A stretch of DNA of 64,000 nucleotides from Tolypothrix campylonemoides VB511288 (GTDB lineage: Bacteria; Cyanobacteriota; Cyanobacteriia; Cyanobacteriales; Nostocaceae), in NCBI GenBank assembly GCA_000828075.3, contig JXCB02000033.1, positions 529,428 to 593,427 on the forward strand. Reading direction: 5' to 3'. The position numbers and the translations under genes are program-made. The notes under the pieces were generated by a model. That model did not search any database. It saw only the letters and a list, made by a program, of their open reading frames with translations, and was not told the origin of the DNA. Shown piece by piece: positions 1 to 9,224 of the stretch (positions are counted from its first letter, which is position 1; every line of letters begins with the position of its first letter).

Positions 1-330
1 CTTGATGTAACTTAGGGTATCACAGATAGCAAAAGCTTCTGTTTCAGAGCCGATGGCATCACCAGTGTACCAAGAAGTGCCTGTGGAGTTGATGTAGATA
101 GAAATCGGCTTGTCTGGATCTTCGTATTGTAAGTACAGAAGCTGAGCAATAATGAGTTCTGTGACATCAACTCCTAGTTGCTGTTTATACTCGTCAGGTG
201 AAACTAGGGGCAGTCCCAGGTATATAATACGTTCCTTTAACAATAAAGAAGGTAAATCTGGCGGCGGTGATCGGTAGAAGCTGTCGCCACCGTAAGGCGC
301 TTGCACAGCCTTGATGATGGAATTTTCCAT
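1..330 (-). CDS. clpR: ClpR, ClpP-like subunit of the Clp protease (3' end missing)
   Basis: This is the first 110 codons of a ClpP-family protein; the rest lies beyond the window edge. The start at 330 opens with [20 protein letters not shown]. It continues with [18 protein letters not shown] and, near residue 85, [15 protein letters not shown], which match the cyanobacterial ClpR type. ClpR subunits join ClpP3 in a mixed tetradecameric ring in the cytosol and usually lack the catalytic serine. That position is not reached here, so ClpR rather than ClpP rests on the N-terminal wording. A clpP3 partner, usual in cyanobacteria, would lie outside the window. Confidence 0.85.
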   Translation of the reverse strand, partial: MENSIIKAVQAPYGGDSFYRSPPPDLPSLLLKERIIYLGLPLVSPDEYKQQLGVDVTELIIAQLLYLQYEDPDKPISIYINSTGTSWYTGDAIGSETEAFAICDTLSYIK

Positions 331-585
331 AGGAACTGTTGCCTAAATTGATGCCGTTAACTGTAGTACATCCTAGCGCGATGCTTGCTTACATGGAGGT
401 GTGGATTTCTCTCTAGGGTGTAGGGGGACAAGGGAAGCGACAAAAAGTATTTGTCTTCATTGCCATACACTTTTTATTATGAACATGATTTGAAGTTATT
501 GTTAGATAACTTTTCCGAAGTTGTGATGGTATGCTTTGAAGTTATTTATAAATATGTATAGCCCGTGTAGGAACCTTGGGGGGTT

Positions 586-1833
586 ATGAAGGTTAGCTTG
601 CAGCCTGCTCTGAATGATGGCAACTTAGATGCCAATCAATCTAACAGTCAACGTCAGTTGGCAATTTCCATTTCTGCAAGTGCAGAAAATCGCGATCGCA
701 ACATCCCACTAAATTTATGCCTCATTCTCGACCATAGTGGTTCGATGGGTGGGCGACCTTTGGAAACTGTCAAAAAAGCGGCAAGCCGTCTTGTTGATAG
801 ACTTAATCCTGGGGATCGTCTGAGCATTGTCGTTTTTGACCATCGTGCAAAGGTTTTAGTCCCCAATCAAATTATCGAAAACCCTGAGCGGATTAAACAG
901 CAAATTAACCGCCTTTCTGCTGATGGTGGAACTGCGATTGATGAAGGTTTGCGCTTGGGTATTGAGGAACTGGCAAAGGGAAAAAAAGAAACAATTTCTC
1001 AAGCTTTTCTCTTAACTGATGGTGAAAATGAACACGGTGACAATAACCGCTGTTTAAAATTTGCCCAATTGGCTGCTAGCTATAATTTGACTTTGAACAC
1101 TTTAGGATTTGGCGACAATTGGAACCAGGATGTGCTTGAAAAAATCGCCGATGGTGGTGGTGGCACTTTGTCTTACATTGCGCAACCAGAACAAATAGTA
1201 GATGAGTTTAGTCGCCTTTTCAACCGCATTCAAACGGTGGGATTGACTAATGCTTATTTATTATTCTCTCTCATGCCCAATGTGCGGCTAGCAGAACTTA
1301 AACCGATTGCTCAAGTTGCTCCAGATACAATTGAATTGCCAGTGCAACCAGAAACTGATGGACGTTTTGCTGTGCGCTTGGGCGATTTGATGAAGGATGT
1401 GAAACGGGTGATTTTGGCAAATATCTACTTGGGACAGTTACCAGAAGGTAGACAAACGATCGCTCTTTTGCAAGTCCGCTATGACGATCCAGCGCAAAAT
1501 AAAACAGGGTTACTTTCAGAAAGCATTCCAGTGGAGGCAAATGTCATTCGGATGTATCAATCTTCTCCTGCTCCCGAAGTGCAGCAGCATATTTTAGCAT
1601 TAGCCAAATATCGGCAAACGCAGCTGGCAGAGGCAAAATTGCAACAGGGCGATCGCGCTGGTGCTGCAACAATGCTACAAACTGCTGCCAAAACAGCTTT
1701 GCAAATGGGAGATAAAAGTGCAGCTACTGTGTTGCAAACTTCTGCAACCCGGCTGCAAGCTGGCGAAGACTTATCCGAAAGCGATCGCAAGAAAACCAGG
1801 ATTGTTTCTAAGACTGTTTTGCAGGATTCTTAG
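586..1833 (+). CDS. VWA-domain protein (cytosolic, 415 aa)
   Basis: This is a von Willebrand factor A domain protein with an intact metal-ion-dependent adhesion site. It has the DxSxS motif at residues 49-53 (DHSGS), the threonine at about 117 in GGTAID, and the aspartate at about 146 in LLTDGEN. No signal peptide or membrane segment is seen, so it is probably cytosolic. The C-terminal 100 residues are helical and Ala/Gln-rich (about 330-400). A G-rich stretch (ggggggtt) just before the ATG can act as ribosome binding site. The VWA fold supports Mg-dependent protein-protein contacts; the partner is unknown. A weak hairpin follows the stop. Confidence 0.85.
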   Translation: MKVSLQPALNDGNLDANQSNSQRQLAISISASAENRDRNIPLNLCLILDHSGSMGGRPLETVKKAASRLVDRLNPGDRLSIVVFDHRAKVLVPNQIIENPERIKQQINRLSADGGTAIDEGLRLGIEELAKGKKETISQAFLLTDGENEHGDNNRCLKFAQLAASYNLTLNTLGFGDNWNQDVLEKIADGGGGTLSYIAQPEQIVDEFSRLFNRIQTVGLTNAYLLFSLMPNVRLAELKPIAQVAPDTIELPVQPETDGRFAVRLGDLMKDVKRVILANIYLGQLPEGRQTIALLQVRYDDPAQNKTGLLSESIPVEANVIRMYQSSPAPEVQQHILALAKYRQTQLAEAKLQQGDRAGAATMLQTAAKTALQMGDKSAATVLQTSATRLQAGEDLSESDRKKTRIVSKTVLQDS

Positions 1834-1838
1834 TTTAT

Positions 1839-1866
1839 GGGGCGGGCTTTTTGCCTGCCCTTTAGA
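1839..1866 (+). terminator. Likely terminator of the VWA gene
   Basis: A GC-rich stem (gggcgggc pairing with gcctgccc, one G-T pair) closes a T5 loop and is followed by ttta, six bases after the stop codon. Confidence 0.5.
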
Positions 1867-1940
1867 TTGGTGATTAATTTTTTACTGATAAATAAACCGC
1901 AGAGGACGCAGAGAACACAGAGAAAAGAGAAAATAAGAGA

Positions 1941-2327
1941 ATGAAAACTACTGGAATTCATCATGTGGCGATTATTTGTTCGGATTACGAACGCTCGAAA
2001 AAGTTTTATGTGGAGGTTTTAGGTTTTTCTATTATTAATGAGACATATCGTGAACAGAGAAATTCTTATAAGTTGGATTTGCAAGTGGGGGAAAATCACC
2101 AAATTGAGTTATTTTCTTTCCCTAATCCTCCCCAACGAGTTAATAGTCCTGAAGCTTGTGGTTTAAGACATCTTGCTTTTGAAGTTGATGATATTGAGCA
2201 AAGTGTTAGTTATTTAAAATTGCAAGGAGTCGAGGTAGAAAATATTAGAGTTGATGAGATTACTGGGAAGAAATTTACTTTTTTTAAAGACCCAGATAAT
2301 CTACCTCTTGAAATTTATGAGCGTTAG
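1941..2327 (+). CDS. VOC (glyoxalase/dioxygenase superfamily) protein, YaeR-like
   Basis: This 128-residue single-domain protein has the two-module vicinal oxygen chelate fold. The expected metal ligands are present: H8 (IHHVAI), E56 (IELF), H77 (LRHLAFEV) and E124 (PLEIYE). Its length and wording match the YaeR/GloA2-like family, whose substrate is poorly known; some members act on methylglyoxal-type adducts or in antibiotic resistance. The gene stands alone, with local AT-rich codon use. The metal-site calls come from motif position, not from a structure. Confidence 0.82.
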   Translation: MKTTGIHHVAIICSDYERSKKFYVEVLGFSIINETYREQRNSYKLDLQVGENHQIELFSFPNPPQRVNSPEACGLRHLAFEVDDIEQSVSYLKLQGVEVENIRVDEITGKKFTFFKDPDNLPLEIYER

Positions 2328-2439
2328 AGTAATTATATTCACATCTTAATATCCAGACGAGGGTGCGGAATGTTAGTTTTACCTTTGACCGCATCTTGTA
2401 TCGAACTTGCCTTTCCCCCTTCCCCCTTTCCCTTCTTTG

Positions 2440-2625
2440 TCAATGCCTTTTGTGAGCTTTCCACGTTCCGCCATAAACATAAAACGGGTTATTTTCACTC
2501 AAGAGTGTCCAACATTCAGGGCAGACAAAAACCCATTGCCCTTCTTCTTCGTACTTTACTCTATAAAGAATCGGTGCAGGTTGCCTGCACCGACCACAAA
2601 GTTTAACTCGAATTGAACGTGCCAT
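2440..2625 (-). CDS. Small zinc-ribbon protein (61 aa)
   Basis: This basic 61-residue protein has two CxxC knuckles (CGRC at 10-13 and CPEC at about 35-38) spaced as in a zinc ribbon. It starts only 5 nt after the stop of the upstream PIN/TRAM gene on the same strand, so the two are probably co-transcribed. The codon phase is clean and both cysteine pairs are intact, which argues for a real gene. The function is unknown; a role with RNA or ribosomes is only suggested by the PIN/TRAM neighbour. Confidence 0.7.
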   Translation of the reverse strand: MARSIRVKLCGRCRQPAPILYRVKYEEEGQWVFVCPECWTLLSENNPFYVYGGTWKAHKRH

Positions 2626-2630
2626 CGCCT

Positions 2631-3707
2631 TTATGCAAACGCCGAAGCTTGAGGTTTGGCAAAAATCATCCTTCCTGCGGAAGTTTGCAAGGCACTGGTG
2701 ACGACCACCCGGAGTTCGCCTCCCACATAATTCCTGCCTTCCTCAACGACAACCATTGTGCCATCATCGAGATAACCAATGCCTTGAGTGGGTTCTTTGC
2801 CTTCTTTAAGAATCTTCAAGTCAATGTTATCACCAGGTAGGTACGTGGGACGAACTGCGTTCACCAAATCGTTGACATTTAATACAGGTACTTTTTGGAC
2901 GCTAGCAACTTTAGATAAGTTGTAATCATTCGTTAGCAGTGTACCGTTGATTTCTTGAGCGAAACGTACTAATTTAGCATCAACTGTGGCAATATCGTCA
3001 TAGTCAATAGAGTTGATCAGGATGCGATCAGGGTAAGCTGCTTTGATCCGGTTGAGAATCTCTAGTCCTCGTCTTCCCCGAACCCGCTTTTGGTCTTTGC
3101 TCGCGTCTGCTACTTGTTGCAATTCTTGCAAGACAAACTGTGGTACGAGAATCTGACCTTCTAGAAACCCAGTTTCTAGCAGTGTTTCAATGCGACCATC
3201 AATAATGCAGCTGGTGTCCAAAACTTTGGTGCTGGCGGGTTTGAGAGTTCCTTCCACGACCATTGTTTCCACGGTGTTGGGATTAAGCAGCCTTAATAAT
3301 CCACGTGCGTGGGCATCCGCTAAATTCATACCAGTGTATGACAGTATGATGCTACCTACAACTGCTACTAATGGTTTTATAAAACTAAAATCTGCTGGAA
3401 TTGGTAGCAAGAATAACGGGGCAAGCATTAAGTTGGCTATCAATAGTCCAATCACCAATCCAATGGCACGAGTTAAAATAACTTCGAGTGGCAATTCTCG
3501 GACTTGAGCTTGCAAGCGACGATATCCTGTTTGAAAACTCAATCCAACTGCGCCCCCAAATATGGCGGCAAAAGCAGCAACAATCATGCGTAAAGCTTCC
3601 AGATTAGAAACTCTAGCTAGTACTCCTGGGGGTAACAAATCTATGCTGTAGTAACCTGTTCCCGCTGCTGCCAGGACGAATGAGAAAATAATAATGGCAT
3701 CAAGCAT
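2631..3707 (-). CDS. PIN/TRAM domain membrane protein, YacL-like
   Basis: This 358-residue protein has about four N-terminal membrane helices (roughly 2-20, 38-60, 80-102 and 106-128). A PIN nuclease-like domain follows (about 160-280), with acidic motifs VLDTSCIIDGR and LLTNDYNL. A C-terminal TRAM RNA-binding domain (about 285-350) completes it. This order defines the YacL-type family found in Firmicutes and cyanobacteria, thought to be membrane-tethered RNA-processing enzymes. It is the first gene of a two-gene unit with the zinc-ribbon protein. The substrate is unknown. Confidence 0.88.
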   Translation of the reverse strand: MLDAIIIFSFVLAAAGTGYYSIDLLPPGVLARVSNLEALRMIVAAFAAIFGGAVGLSFQTGYRRLQAQVRELPLEVILTRAIGLVIGLLIANLMLAPLFLLPIPADFSFIKPLVAVVGSIILSYTGMNLADAHARGLLRLLNPNTVETMVVEGTLKPASTKVLDTSCIIDGRIETLLETGFLEGQILVPQFVLQELQQVADASKDQKRVRGRRGLEILNRIKAAYPDRILINSIDYDDIATVDAKLVRFAQEINGTLLTNDYNLSKVASVQKVPVLNVNDLVNAVRPTYLPGDNIDLKILKEGKEPTQGIGYLDDGTMVVVEEGRNYVGGELRVVVTSALQTSAGRMIFAKPQASAFA

Positions 3708-3961
3708 TGTTGTATTGTTTTCTTGGAACTGTATTAACCGAGAAAGTAAAGTATTGTTTATTTCCTCGGTAAGATAGATTTAGGAAAGATTTATCGTCAT
3801 ACTAAGCCCTTAATATGACAACATCTGCAATCATTATAACCAAAGATTTTTATGCTTTATCTTTTTTAGGTTTTTGTTGTCAAACTATAAAAAGATTTAA
3901 ATAACACAGTAATTTTCATGAGTTTGTCATTCTGTAAATAATAATTTAAAAGTTTATCAAG

Positions 3962-5146
3962 ATGATTCAAAAAGTTTCTACTTTCGGTATTCCGAGTTCT
4001 GTTTATATTCATATTCCCTTTTGTAGAAGGCGATGTTTTTACTGTGATTTTCCTGTATCAGTTGTGGGCGATCGCTTGCGCGGTGAAACATCTGGTACTA
4101 TCTCGCAATACGTTGATATGCTATGTCAAGAAATCGCCATCACGCCAGCTCTAGGTCAATCCTTAACTACAATTTTCTTTGGAGGCGGCACTCCCTCTCT
4201 TCTGTCTACAGAACAGTTACAACGAATATTAACAGCGCTTGACAAACGGTTTGGTGTATCTCCTGGGGTGGAAATTTCAATGGAAATAGACCCAGGTACG
4301 TTTGATTTGGAACATCTACAAGGCTATCGCAATGCAGGTGTGAATCGGATAAGTTTGGGTGTACAAGCGTTTCAAGAAGACTTACTGCAACTTTGCGGGC
4401 GATCGCACTCAGTCTCTGATATATTCGCAGCTGTGGACTTGATTCGGCAGGTGAGGATTCCCGACTTCAGCTTAGACTTAATTTCGGGACTACCGCATCA
4501 AACTTTAGATAGGTGGCAGGAGTCTTTAGAAAAGGCGGTTGCCATAGCACCCACACATATATCGATTTACGACCTCACAATTGAGCCTGGAACTGCTTTT
4601 GGTCGTTACTATAAACCTGGGGATCAACCTTTGCCGACAGATGAAACCACAGTCAAAATGTATCGAATGGCACAGCAAATTTTGACTGGTGCAGGTTACG
4701 AGCATTATGAAATTTCCAACTATGCACAGCCGGGACATCAGTGTCGCCATAATCGGGTTTATTGGGAAAATCGCCCGTATTACGGCTTTGGAATGGGTGC
4801 GGCGAGTTACGTAGAAGGGAAACGGTTCAACCGTCCGCGTAAAACCAAGGAGTACTATCGCTGGGTGCAAGACGGTGTTGTGATTGATTGCGAAGTAACA
4901 TCACCAGATGAAATTTTATTAGAAACTTTAATGTTGGGGTTGCGTTTAGCAGAGGGTGTGAGTTTGGGGGTTTTGGCGGAACGGTTTGGGGAAAAGAAGG
5001 TGGAGGAGATTCATCAGTGTTTGCAGCCGTATTATGAGAAAGGTTGGGTGGAAGTTGTGCAAGAAAGGTTGCAGTTGACTGATCCCGATGGTTTTTTGTT
5101 TTCTAATGTGGTGTTGGCGGGGTTGTTTAAAGAGTTTGGGGATTAA
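3962..5146 (+). CDS. hemW: HemW, radical SAM heme chaperone
   Basis: This 394-residue protein has the radical SAM iron-sulfur motif CxxxCxxC at residues 21-28 (CRRRCFYC) after VYIHIPF. The SAM-binding GGGTPSLL, the ISLGVQAFQEDLL segment and the HemW C-terminal domain (NRVYWENRPYYGFGMGAASY) follow. The family was once named oxygen-independent coproporphyrinogen oxidase-like, but HemW binds and delivers heme; the true HemN signature is longer. The length is normal for the family. No operon partners are visible. Confidence 0.9.
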   Translation: MIQKVSTFGIPSSVYIHIPFCRRRCFYCDFPVSVVGDRLRGETSGTISQYVDMLCQEIAITPALGQSLTTIFFGGGTPSLLSTEQLQRILTALDKRFGVSPGVEISMEIDPGTFDLEHLQGYRNAGVNRISLGVQAFQEDLLQLCGRSHSVSDIFAAVDLIRQVRIPDFSLDLISGLPHQTLDRWQESLEKAVAIAPTHISIYDLTIEPGTAFGRYYKPGDQPLPTDETTVKMYRMAQQILTGAGYEHYEISNYAQPGHQCRHNRVYWENRPYYGFGMGAASYVEGKRFNRPRKTKEYYRWVQDGVVIDCEVTSPDEILLETLMLGLRLAEGVSLGVLAERFGEKKVEEIHQCLQPYYEKGWVEVVQERLQLTDPDGFLFSNVVLAGLFKEFGD

Positions 5147-5282
5147 AAATTCAAAATATGTCCTATGCCTTCGGCACGCCAAGGGCGAACGGACACGCTA
5201 CGCGAACAAAATTCATAAGGTAGGGAGCATCCCAAAGCAAGCAAAAACCTTACTTACCCTCATCCCCTAACCCCTTCTCCCG

Positions 5283-5519
5283 CTCTTTATAAGCAGGGCT
5301 GTTTCATTCGTTAAGAGAGAGGATTTGTCAATATCGAAGCGCGATGATTTTTGGGACATAAGTTATGGAAAACCTATATTTTGACCCAGAAAATTTAATT
5401 TTTATCCAGGAAATAAGGAGCGATACGCCTTCAGGCGTCTGCCCTTCGGGCAATCGCACTTCATTAACCCTTGACATTATGAGCCTTTGAGGGAATGAAA
5501 CAGCCCTGCTCTTTATAAG
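5283..5519. mobile_element. MITE with 16-bp inverted ends and 11-bp target duplication
   Basis: A 215-bp non-coding element (5294-5508) has perfect 16-bp terminal inverted repeats (CAGGGCTGTTTCATTC and its complement). An identical 11-bp direct repeat, CTCTTTATAAG, flanks it at 5283-5293 and 5509-5519. It sits within other repeat sequence (a cccctctcccc-type block), so it is an insertion into a repeat. No ORF of its own is present. Confidence 0.75.
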
Positions 5520-5635
5520 GGGAATAAGAGTAGGACTTGACTCCCCTCTCCCCATTTGGGAGAGGGGTTGGGGGTGAGGGCAGAATGGCAAGTGTGTAAA
5601 ATTGGGATGCTCCCATAAGGTACGGCATTAAAGAC

Positions 5636-5720
5636 GTTTCAGTCAGGGTTAAAATCCCTGTCTGAAACGAGGCTACGTGTAAACGTAGGGGTCTTCAACC
5701 CTTTACTTGACGATAAAAAA
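5636..5720. repeat. Palindrome plus acgtagggg block, dispersed repeat
   Basis: An imperfect hairpin (GTTTCAG-CAGGG arms, 5636-5668) is followed by acgtaggggtcttcaaccc (from 5683). A similar hairpin lies at 25978-26014, and the acgtaggggtctt block recurs at about 26221, so the two parts are a dispersed cyanobacterial repeat. Confidence 0.55.
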
Positions 5721-5760
5721 AGCTGCTATCACATCTCCAAGGGATGTGATAGCAGCTTTC
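5714..5760 (-). terminator. Rho-independent terminator of phoD
   Basis: A perfect 17-bp stem (arms 5719-5735 and 5743-5759) with a 7-nt loop is followed, read on the minus strand, by a run of T. It lies 25 bases past the phoD stop. Confidence 0.9.
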
Positions 5761-5784
5761 TTTCAAGTGATAGCAGGAATTCTT

Positions 5785-7371
5785 CTAAGCTTTCTGTATT
5801 CCTGGACGACCGTTTTCAACCACAAATGAAGCACGGTTACTAATCGTGCCAGATTGGGTTGTCACGTCTGACAAGACTAAATAATCTGTTTGCCAACTTG
5901 CGGGAGTTAGCACACAACGGACATATCCGCGTTGACCGTTGTAAAACTTAATGTGTGGGTTGTCCGGCAAGTAGGCTTCAACTGTGGGACTCGTATCTGC
6001 CCCATCTCCACCTGAGGTAATTGAGGTACAAACGAATTCACTGCCAACTGTAGCGGATTCTGGTTTGTTGAAGTCAGCCTTGAGATCCATTGCCCAGTTG
6101 GAATGCACATCGCCTGTCAAAACGACTGGATTAGAAGGTTTGCGCTGTTCTAAGAAACCCAGTAGGCGATCGCGCGAAGCTAGATACGCATCCCATTTAT
6201 CCATGCTAAAAGTTGCGCCTTCTCCAGGAGTAAAGTCTCTTTGAGCAACAGGAACCTGTTGTGCAAGAACATTCCAACGAGCCTTAGAGCGATCTAAACC
6301 TTGGTATAGCCATTCTTCTTGACGCTTGCCAAGAATCGTTGCTTCTGGATCAAAGTTCTCTGGGCAGCGTTCCTTAGTACCATCTCCACAAGGCTGATCC
6401 GTGCGATACTGGCGGGTATCTAGCACATGGAAGGTTGCCAAGTTCCCGAAGGAAAGCCGACGGAAAAGTTGCATATCCGGTCCTTCGGGCTTCGAGAAGG
6501 GTCGGAGCGGCATATGCTCGTAGTAAGCCTGATAAGCAATTGCCCGTCGCTGTAGAAAGACTTGTGGGTCTTGATCCGGCTCATTATCAACTTCTGAAAT
6601 AGCGCCGGCGTAGTTGTTTTCCACCTCGTGGTCATCCCAGGTGACAATCCAAGGGAACGCTGCATGAGTTGCTTGCAGATTGGGATCAGTTTTGTAGAGG
6701 GCGTGACGGTTACGATAATCTTCCAGAGTCAGAATTTCAGGACCATTGTGCTGTCTAGGACGATTTGCTGTGATTCCTCCCTCATAGATGTAGTCGCCTG
6801 TATGCACCACCAGATCTAGGTCTTCCTGAGCCAAGTATTTATATGCCGTGTAGTAACCTTGCTCATAATGCTGGCAGGAGACAAATGCAAAGGCAAATTT
6901 ACTCACATCGCTACCTGCTCGCGGAGCCGTACGAGTCCGACCAATCGGGCTTTCTTCCGTACCTGATGTGAACCGATACCAGTACCATGTGTCAGGCTTC
7001 AGCCCATTCACAACAACTCGAACCGAGTGACCTAATTCTGGAATTGCAATTTCGGTGCCTTTTGCTACTATATTGTTGAGGTTGGGATCAGTTGCTACTT
7101 CCCAACGAATTGGCACATTGACACCCGGCATTCCGCCGCCATTCAAAGGTTCAGGAGCCAGACGCGTCCAGAGTACCACACTGGTTGGATAAGGTTCACC
7201 CGACGCCACACCAAGCGTAAAAGGATAACTGGAAAATGGGACTTGGGCAACTGCTCGTTGCTGGAATTGGCTGGCGATCGCCAAACCAGTCAATGCCCCT
7301 ACCCCAATAATTAGGTTGCGTCGCTTGATTCGACTGTACAAAAACCGCTCAAAATTCTGGTAGTCTAACAT
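5785..7371 (-). CDS. phoD: PhoD-type alkaline phosphatase/phosphodiesterase, Tat-exported
   Basis: PhoD enzymes are secreted Ca/Fe-dependent phosphatases that release phosphate from organic esters. The start at 7371 gives 528 residues; it has an AGGA-type ribosome site directly upstream and puts a Tat signal (RIKRRNLIIGVGAL) at the N-terminus. A farther upstream start would bury that signal. Catalytic-site motifs are visible: FVSCQHYEQGYY, VVHTGDYIYEGG, WDDHEVENNYAG and LTGDVHSNWAMDL. A strong terminator follows, and four 8-mers with Pho-box spacing lie upstream. Phosphate-starvation control is therefore likely, together with the YVTN phosphoesterase at 54.5 kb. Confidence 0.93.
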   Translation of the reverse strand: MLDYQNFERFLYSRIKRRNLIIGVGALTGLAIASQFQQRAVAQVPFSSYPFTLGVASGEPYPTSVVLWTRLAPEPLNGGGMPGVNVPIRWEVATDPNLNNIVAKGTEIAIPELGHSVRVVVNGLKPDTWYWYRFTSGTEESPIGRTRTAPRAGSDVSKFAFAFVSCQHYEQGYYTAYKYLAQEDLDLVVHTGDYIYEGGITANRPRQHNGPEILTLEDYRNRHALYKTDPNLQATHAAFPWIVTWDDHEVENNYAGAISEVDNEPDQDPQVFLQRRAIAYQAYYEHMPLRPFSKPEGPDMQLFRRLSFGNLATFHVLDTRQYRTDQPCGDGTKERCPENFDPEATILGKRQEEWLYQGLDRSKARWNVLAQQVPVAQRDFTPGEGATFSMDKWDAYLASRDRLLGFLEQRKPSNPVVLTGDVHSNWAMDLKADFNKPESATVGSEFVCTSITSGGDGADTSPTVEAYLPDNPHIKFYNGQRGYVRCVLTPASWQTDYLVLSDVTTQSGTISNRASFVVENGRPGIQKA

Positions 7372-7664
7372 CCTTATTTCCTGACTAACTAACAAATCAA
7401 GGCACAGGAACAGGCGACACAAAAAAGGCAGGGTGATATTTGGCAAACTCCACAATTAATACCCCCATAGCCCAACTTCGATATAAATCACATAGTGTTA
7501 TTTATGTCAATAACCCAAACCTGGATTCAATGCTAGAGCCAAGCTATTTTGTTAGAGTTGTAGAGGTAGTATTTATCCTGTTATCCACAGTACGGAAACC
7601 GTGAGATTTGTTTGCCACTCCAAAGCGTCAACTGTTACTTTGCCGAGTTTAACTTACCATTCAA

Positions 7665-7705
7665 ACATTAATTTTTAGCAAAGGAACAGTTAATATAGGC
7701 TTAAT
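7665..7705 (-). promoter_or_regulatory. Candidate Pho box for phoD
   Basis: Read toward phoD there are four 8-mers with 3-nt spacers: ATTAAGCC, ATTAACTG, CTTTGCTA and ATTAATGT. This 11-bp period is the hallmark of cyanobacterial SphR/PhoB sites, although individual units match the usual yTTAAyyw only 5-6 out of 8. It lies about 295 nt upstream of the start. Confidence 0.42.
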
Positions 7706-7912
7706 CAGTTTTTCCATAAAACTTAAAAATTCAGGTGCAACAGGTGCATTTATCACACCATATGATCGCATTTATCTGCTAAAAAAGTCATGAAAAAAAC
7801 TAAATCAAACCCTTGAGCAATCTTGAAAATTCTTATACTCTTCTGATTTCTGTGTTCTGAGTTCTGAATTCTTCTTAATAAAATAGGAAAATAACACTGA
7901 GGAAGTGCAACC

Positions 7913-8242
7913 ATGACCGCTGTTGTCCCTACCCCCTCCAAATCTGGGATTGTTTATCCAATCAGCGATGGAGAGCCGGTGGCAGAAACATACGACCATC
8001 TCTACGCCATATTAACCACTCTAGAAGTCCTCAAACAATACCTAGTTGGTAGTCGAGCTACAGCTTTAGCAAACCAATTTTTATATTATGCTCAAGGTTT
8101 TCCAAAATTGCGCGTTGCTCCTGATGTAATGGTCATCTATGATGTCGAACCAGGGGGACGAGACAACTACAAAATTTGGGAAGAAAAACAAGTCCCAAAG
8201 GTCATTTTTGAAATAACATCAAAATTTTTCTTGATTCTTTAA
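7913..8242 (+). pseudogene. Truncated Uma2-family (DUF820) endonuclease-like gene
   Basis: The 109-residue ORF starts as a normal Uma2 protein: MTAVVPTP then YPISDGEPVAETYDH, APDVMVIYDVEPGGR, and WEEKQVPKVIFEITSK. It then stops after seven unrelated residues. Family members continue for about 80 more residues with the second half of the nuclease core, so this copy lacks the C-terminal half. A deletion or frameshift at about 8220 is likely. Uma2 genes are abundant in filamentous cyanobacteria and commonly decay. Confidence 0.75.
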
Positions 8243-8304
8243 ATCTTCTGACTCCTGAATTCTGACTCCTGAATTCTTACAAATTATGTTTTTTAGCTTC
8301 TCCA

Positions 8305-8640
8305 CTACACAACCCGGAAAATAAACGGGTAGCGGTAGGGCGAGTTAGGATCATCAAGAACGTGAAGAATGGCAAGAACTGGCATTAAAAAACTCACAAT
8401 TGCCAATACAGCCAGCAGTGGAATACCAATTGCCACAAGAATCAACAATGCAAATACAATTGCATAAATGTAAAGATTTATGTGGAAATTAAGCGATTCT
8501 TTAGCATTTTGTTTGACAACTGCGTCGTTGGTAGTCAACATAATTGCAATGGGTATGCCAATAGACACAATTGTCGAGCTAAAAAAGATTGCTCCGTGAC
8601 ATAACGCTGATAGAAGCCTGCGTTGGGTAACCTGTTGCAT
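8305..8640 (-). CDS. DUF4870 small membrane protein
   Basis: This 111-residue protein has three or four hydrophobic helices. It carries the DUF4870 signature, with the LSALCHGAIFF opening, NAKESLNFHINLYIY in the middle and a PFIFRVV end. The ATG at 8640 is preferred because a GGGGGC ribosome site lies 6-8 nt upstream; a start at 8676 would lack one. The function of the family is unknown. It stands alone between a decayed Uma2 gene and the secretion cluster. Confidence 0.8.
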   Translation of the reverse strand: MQQVTQRRLLSALCHGAIFFSSTIVSIGIPIAIMLTTNDAVVKQNAKESLNFHINLYIYAIVFALLILVAIGIPLLAVLAIVSFLMPVLAILHVLDDPNSPYRYPFIFRVV

Positions 8641-9224
8641 ACCATAGCCCCCTGTTATGTAGACGTGATGAATCACATCCAGTGTTGACGACTACTTAAT
8701 TCTAATTTTCTTGTGCGACAGATGTCCTCTCCTGTCTTATAGATTATGACTAATAACTAATGACTAATGGCGACCCTAACAAGTTAACTTTATTTTTATG
8801 GTCTACTTATAACGTTTAAGTTAAGAAAAGGTAATATAAGAATTAACAACAGTTTTTTGTATTTTTTTTTACAAATAGAGTAATTTTTGATAAAATAAAA
8901 AGTGAATTGATGAAAATCATTCCCTAGTTTATGCTAGTTGTCTATATTTTGTTTATTATTTCATCTCAGATTAAAAAACTAAAATCGTGTTGAGCAACAC
9001 ACAATTATTTTTAGGTGTGTTATATTATGCATTGGTTCATTCTATATTTAGAATGTATAAAATTATACTTTATAAAGGGTGCCATAGTCAATCCTGGCAA
9101 GGTAAAAGTATTTGCGGAGTTGAATGATACATTATCTAAAGAGTTATATCTAAAGAGTTATAGCAGTGATAGAAAGCAAGTTGTTTCTCTTAAAAGAACT
9201 TAGGAAAGTTAGGAAAGTTAGTCC
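8641..9224. other. AT-rich intergenic region ahead of the secretion cluster
   Basis: About 580 bp without a convincing gene. It is very AT-rich between 8800 and 9060, contains a short Fur-like palindrome (GATgaaAATCATT, 8909-8921) and ends in a tandem aggaaagtt that supplies the ribosome site of the next gene. It probably carries the promoter of the cluster. Confidence 0.4.

Noticed and set aside
5328-5591. 87-codon ORF on the minus strand
   Set aside because: It is built from a MITE and CCCTCTCC-type repeats (HPQPLSQMGRGE) and has no protein-like conservation.
8909-8921. Fur box before the secretion cluster
   Set aside because: Only the GAT...ATCATT core fits; the surrounding 19-mer is too poor to call a site.
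9015-9203. 62-codon ORF before the secretion cluster
   Set aside because: Low-complexity AT-rich translation without a ribosome site or motif.
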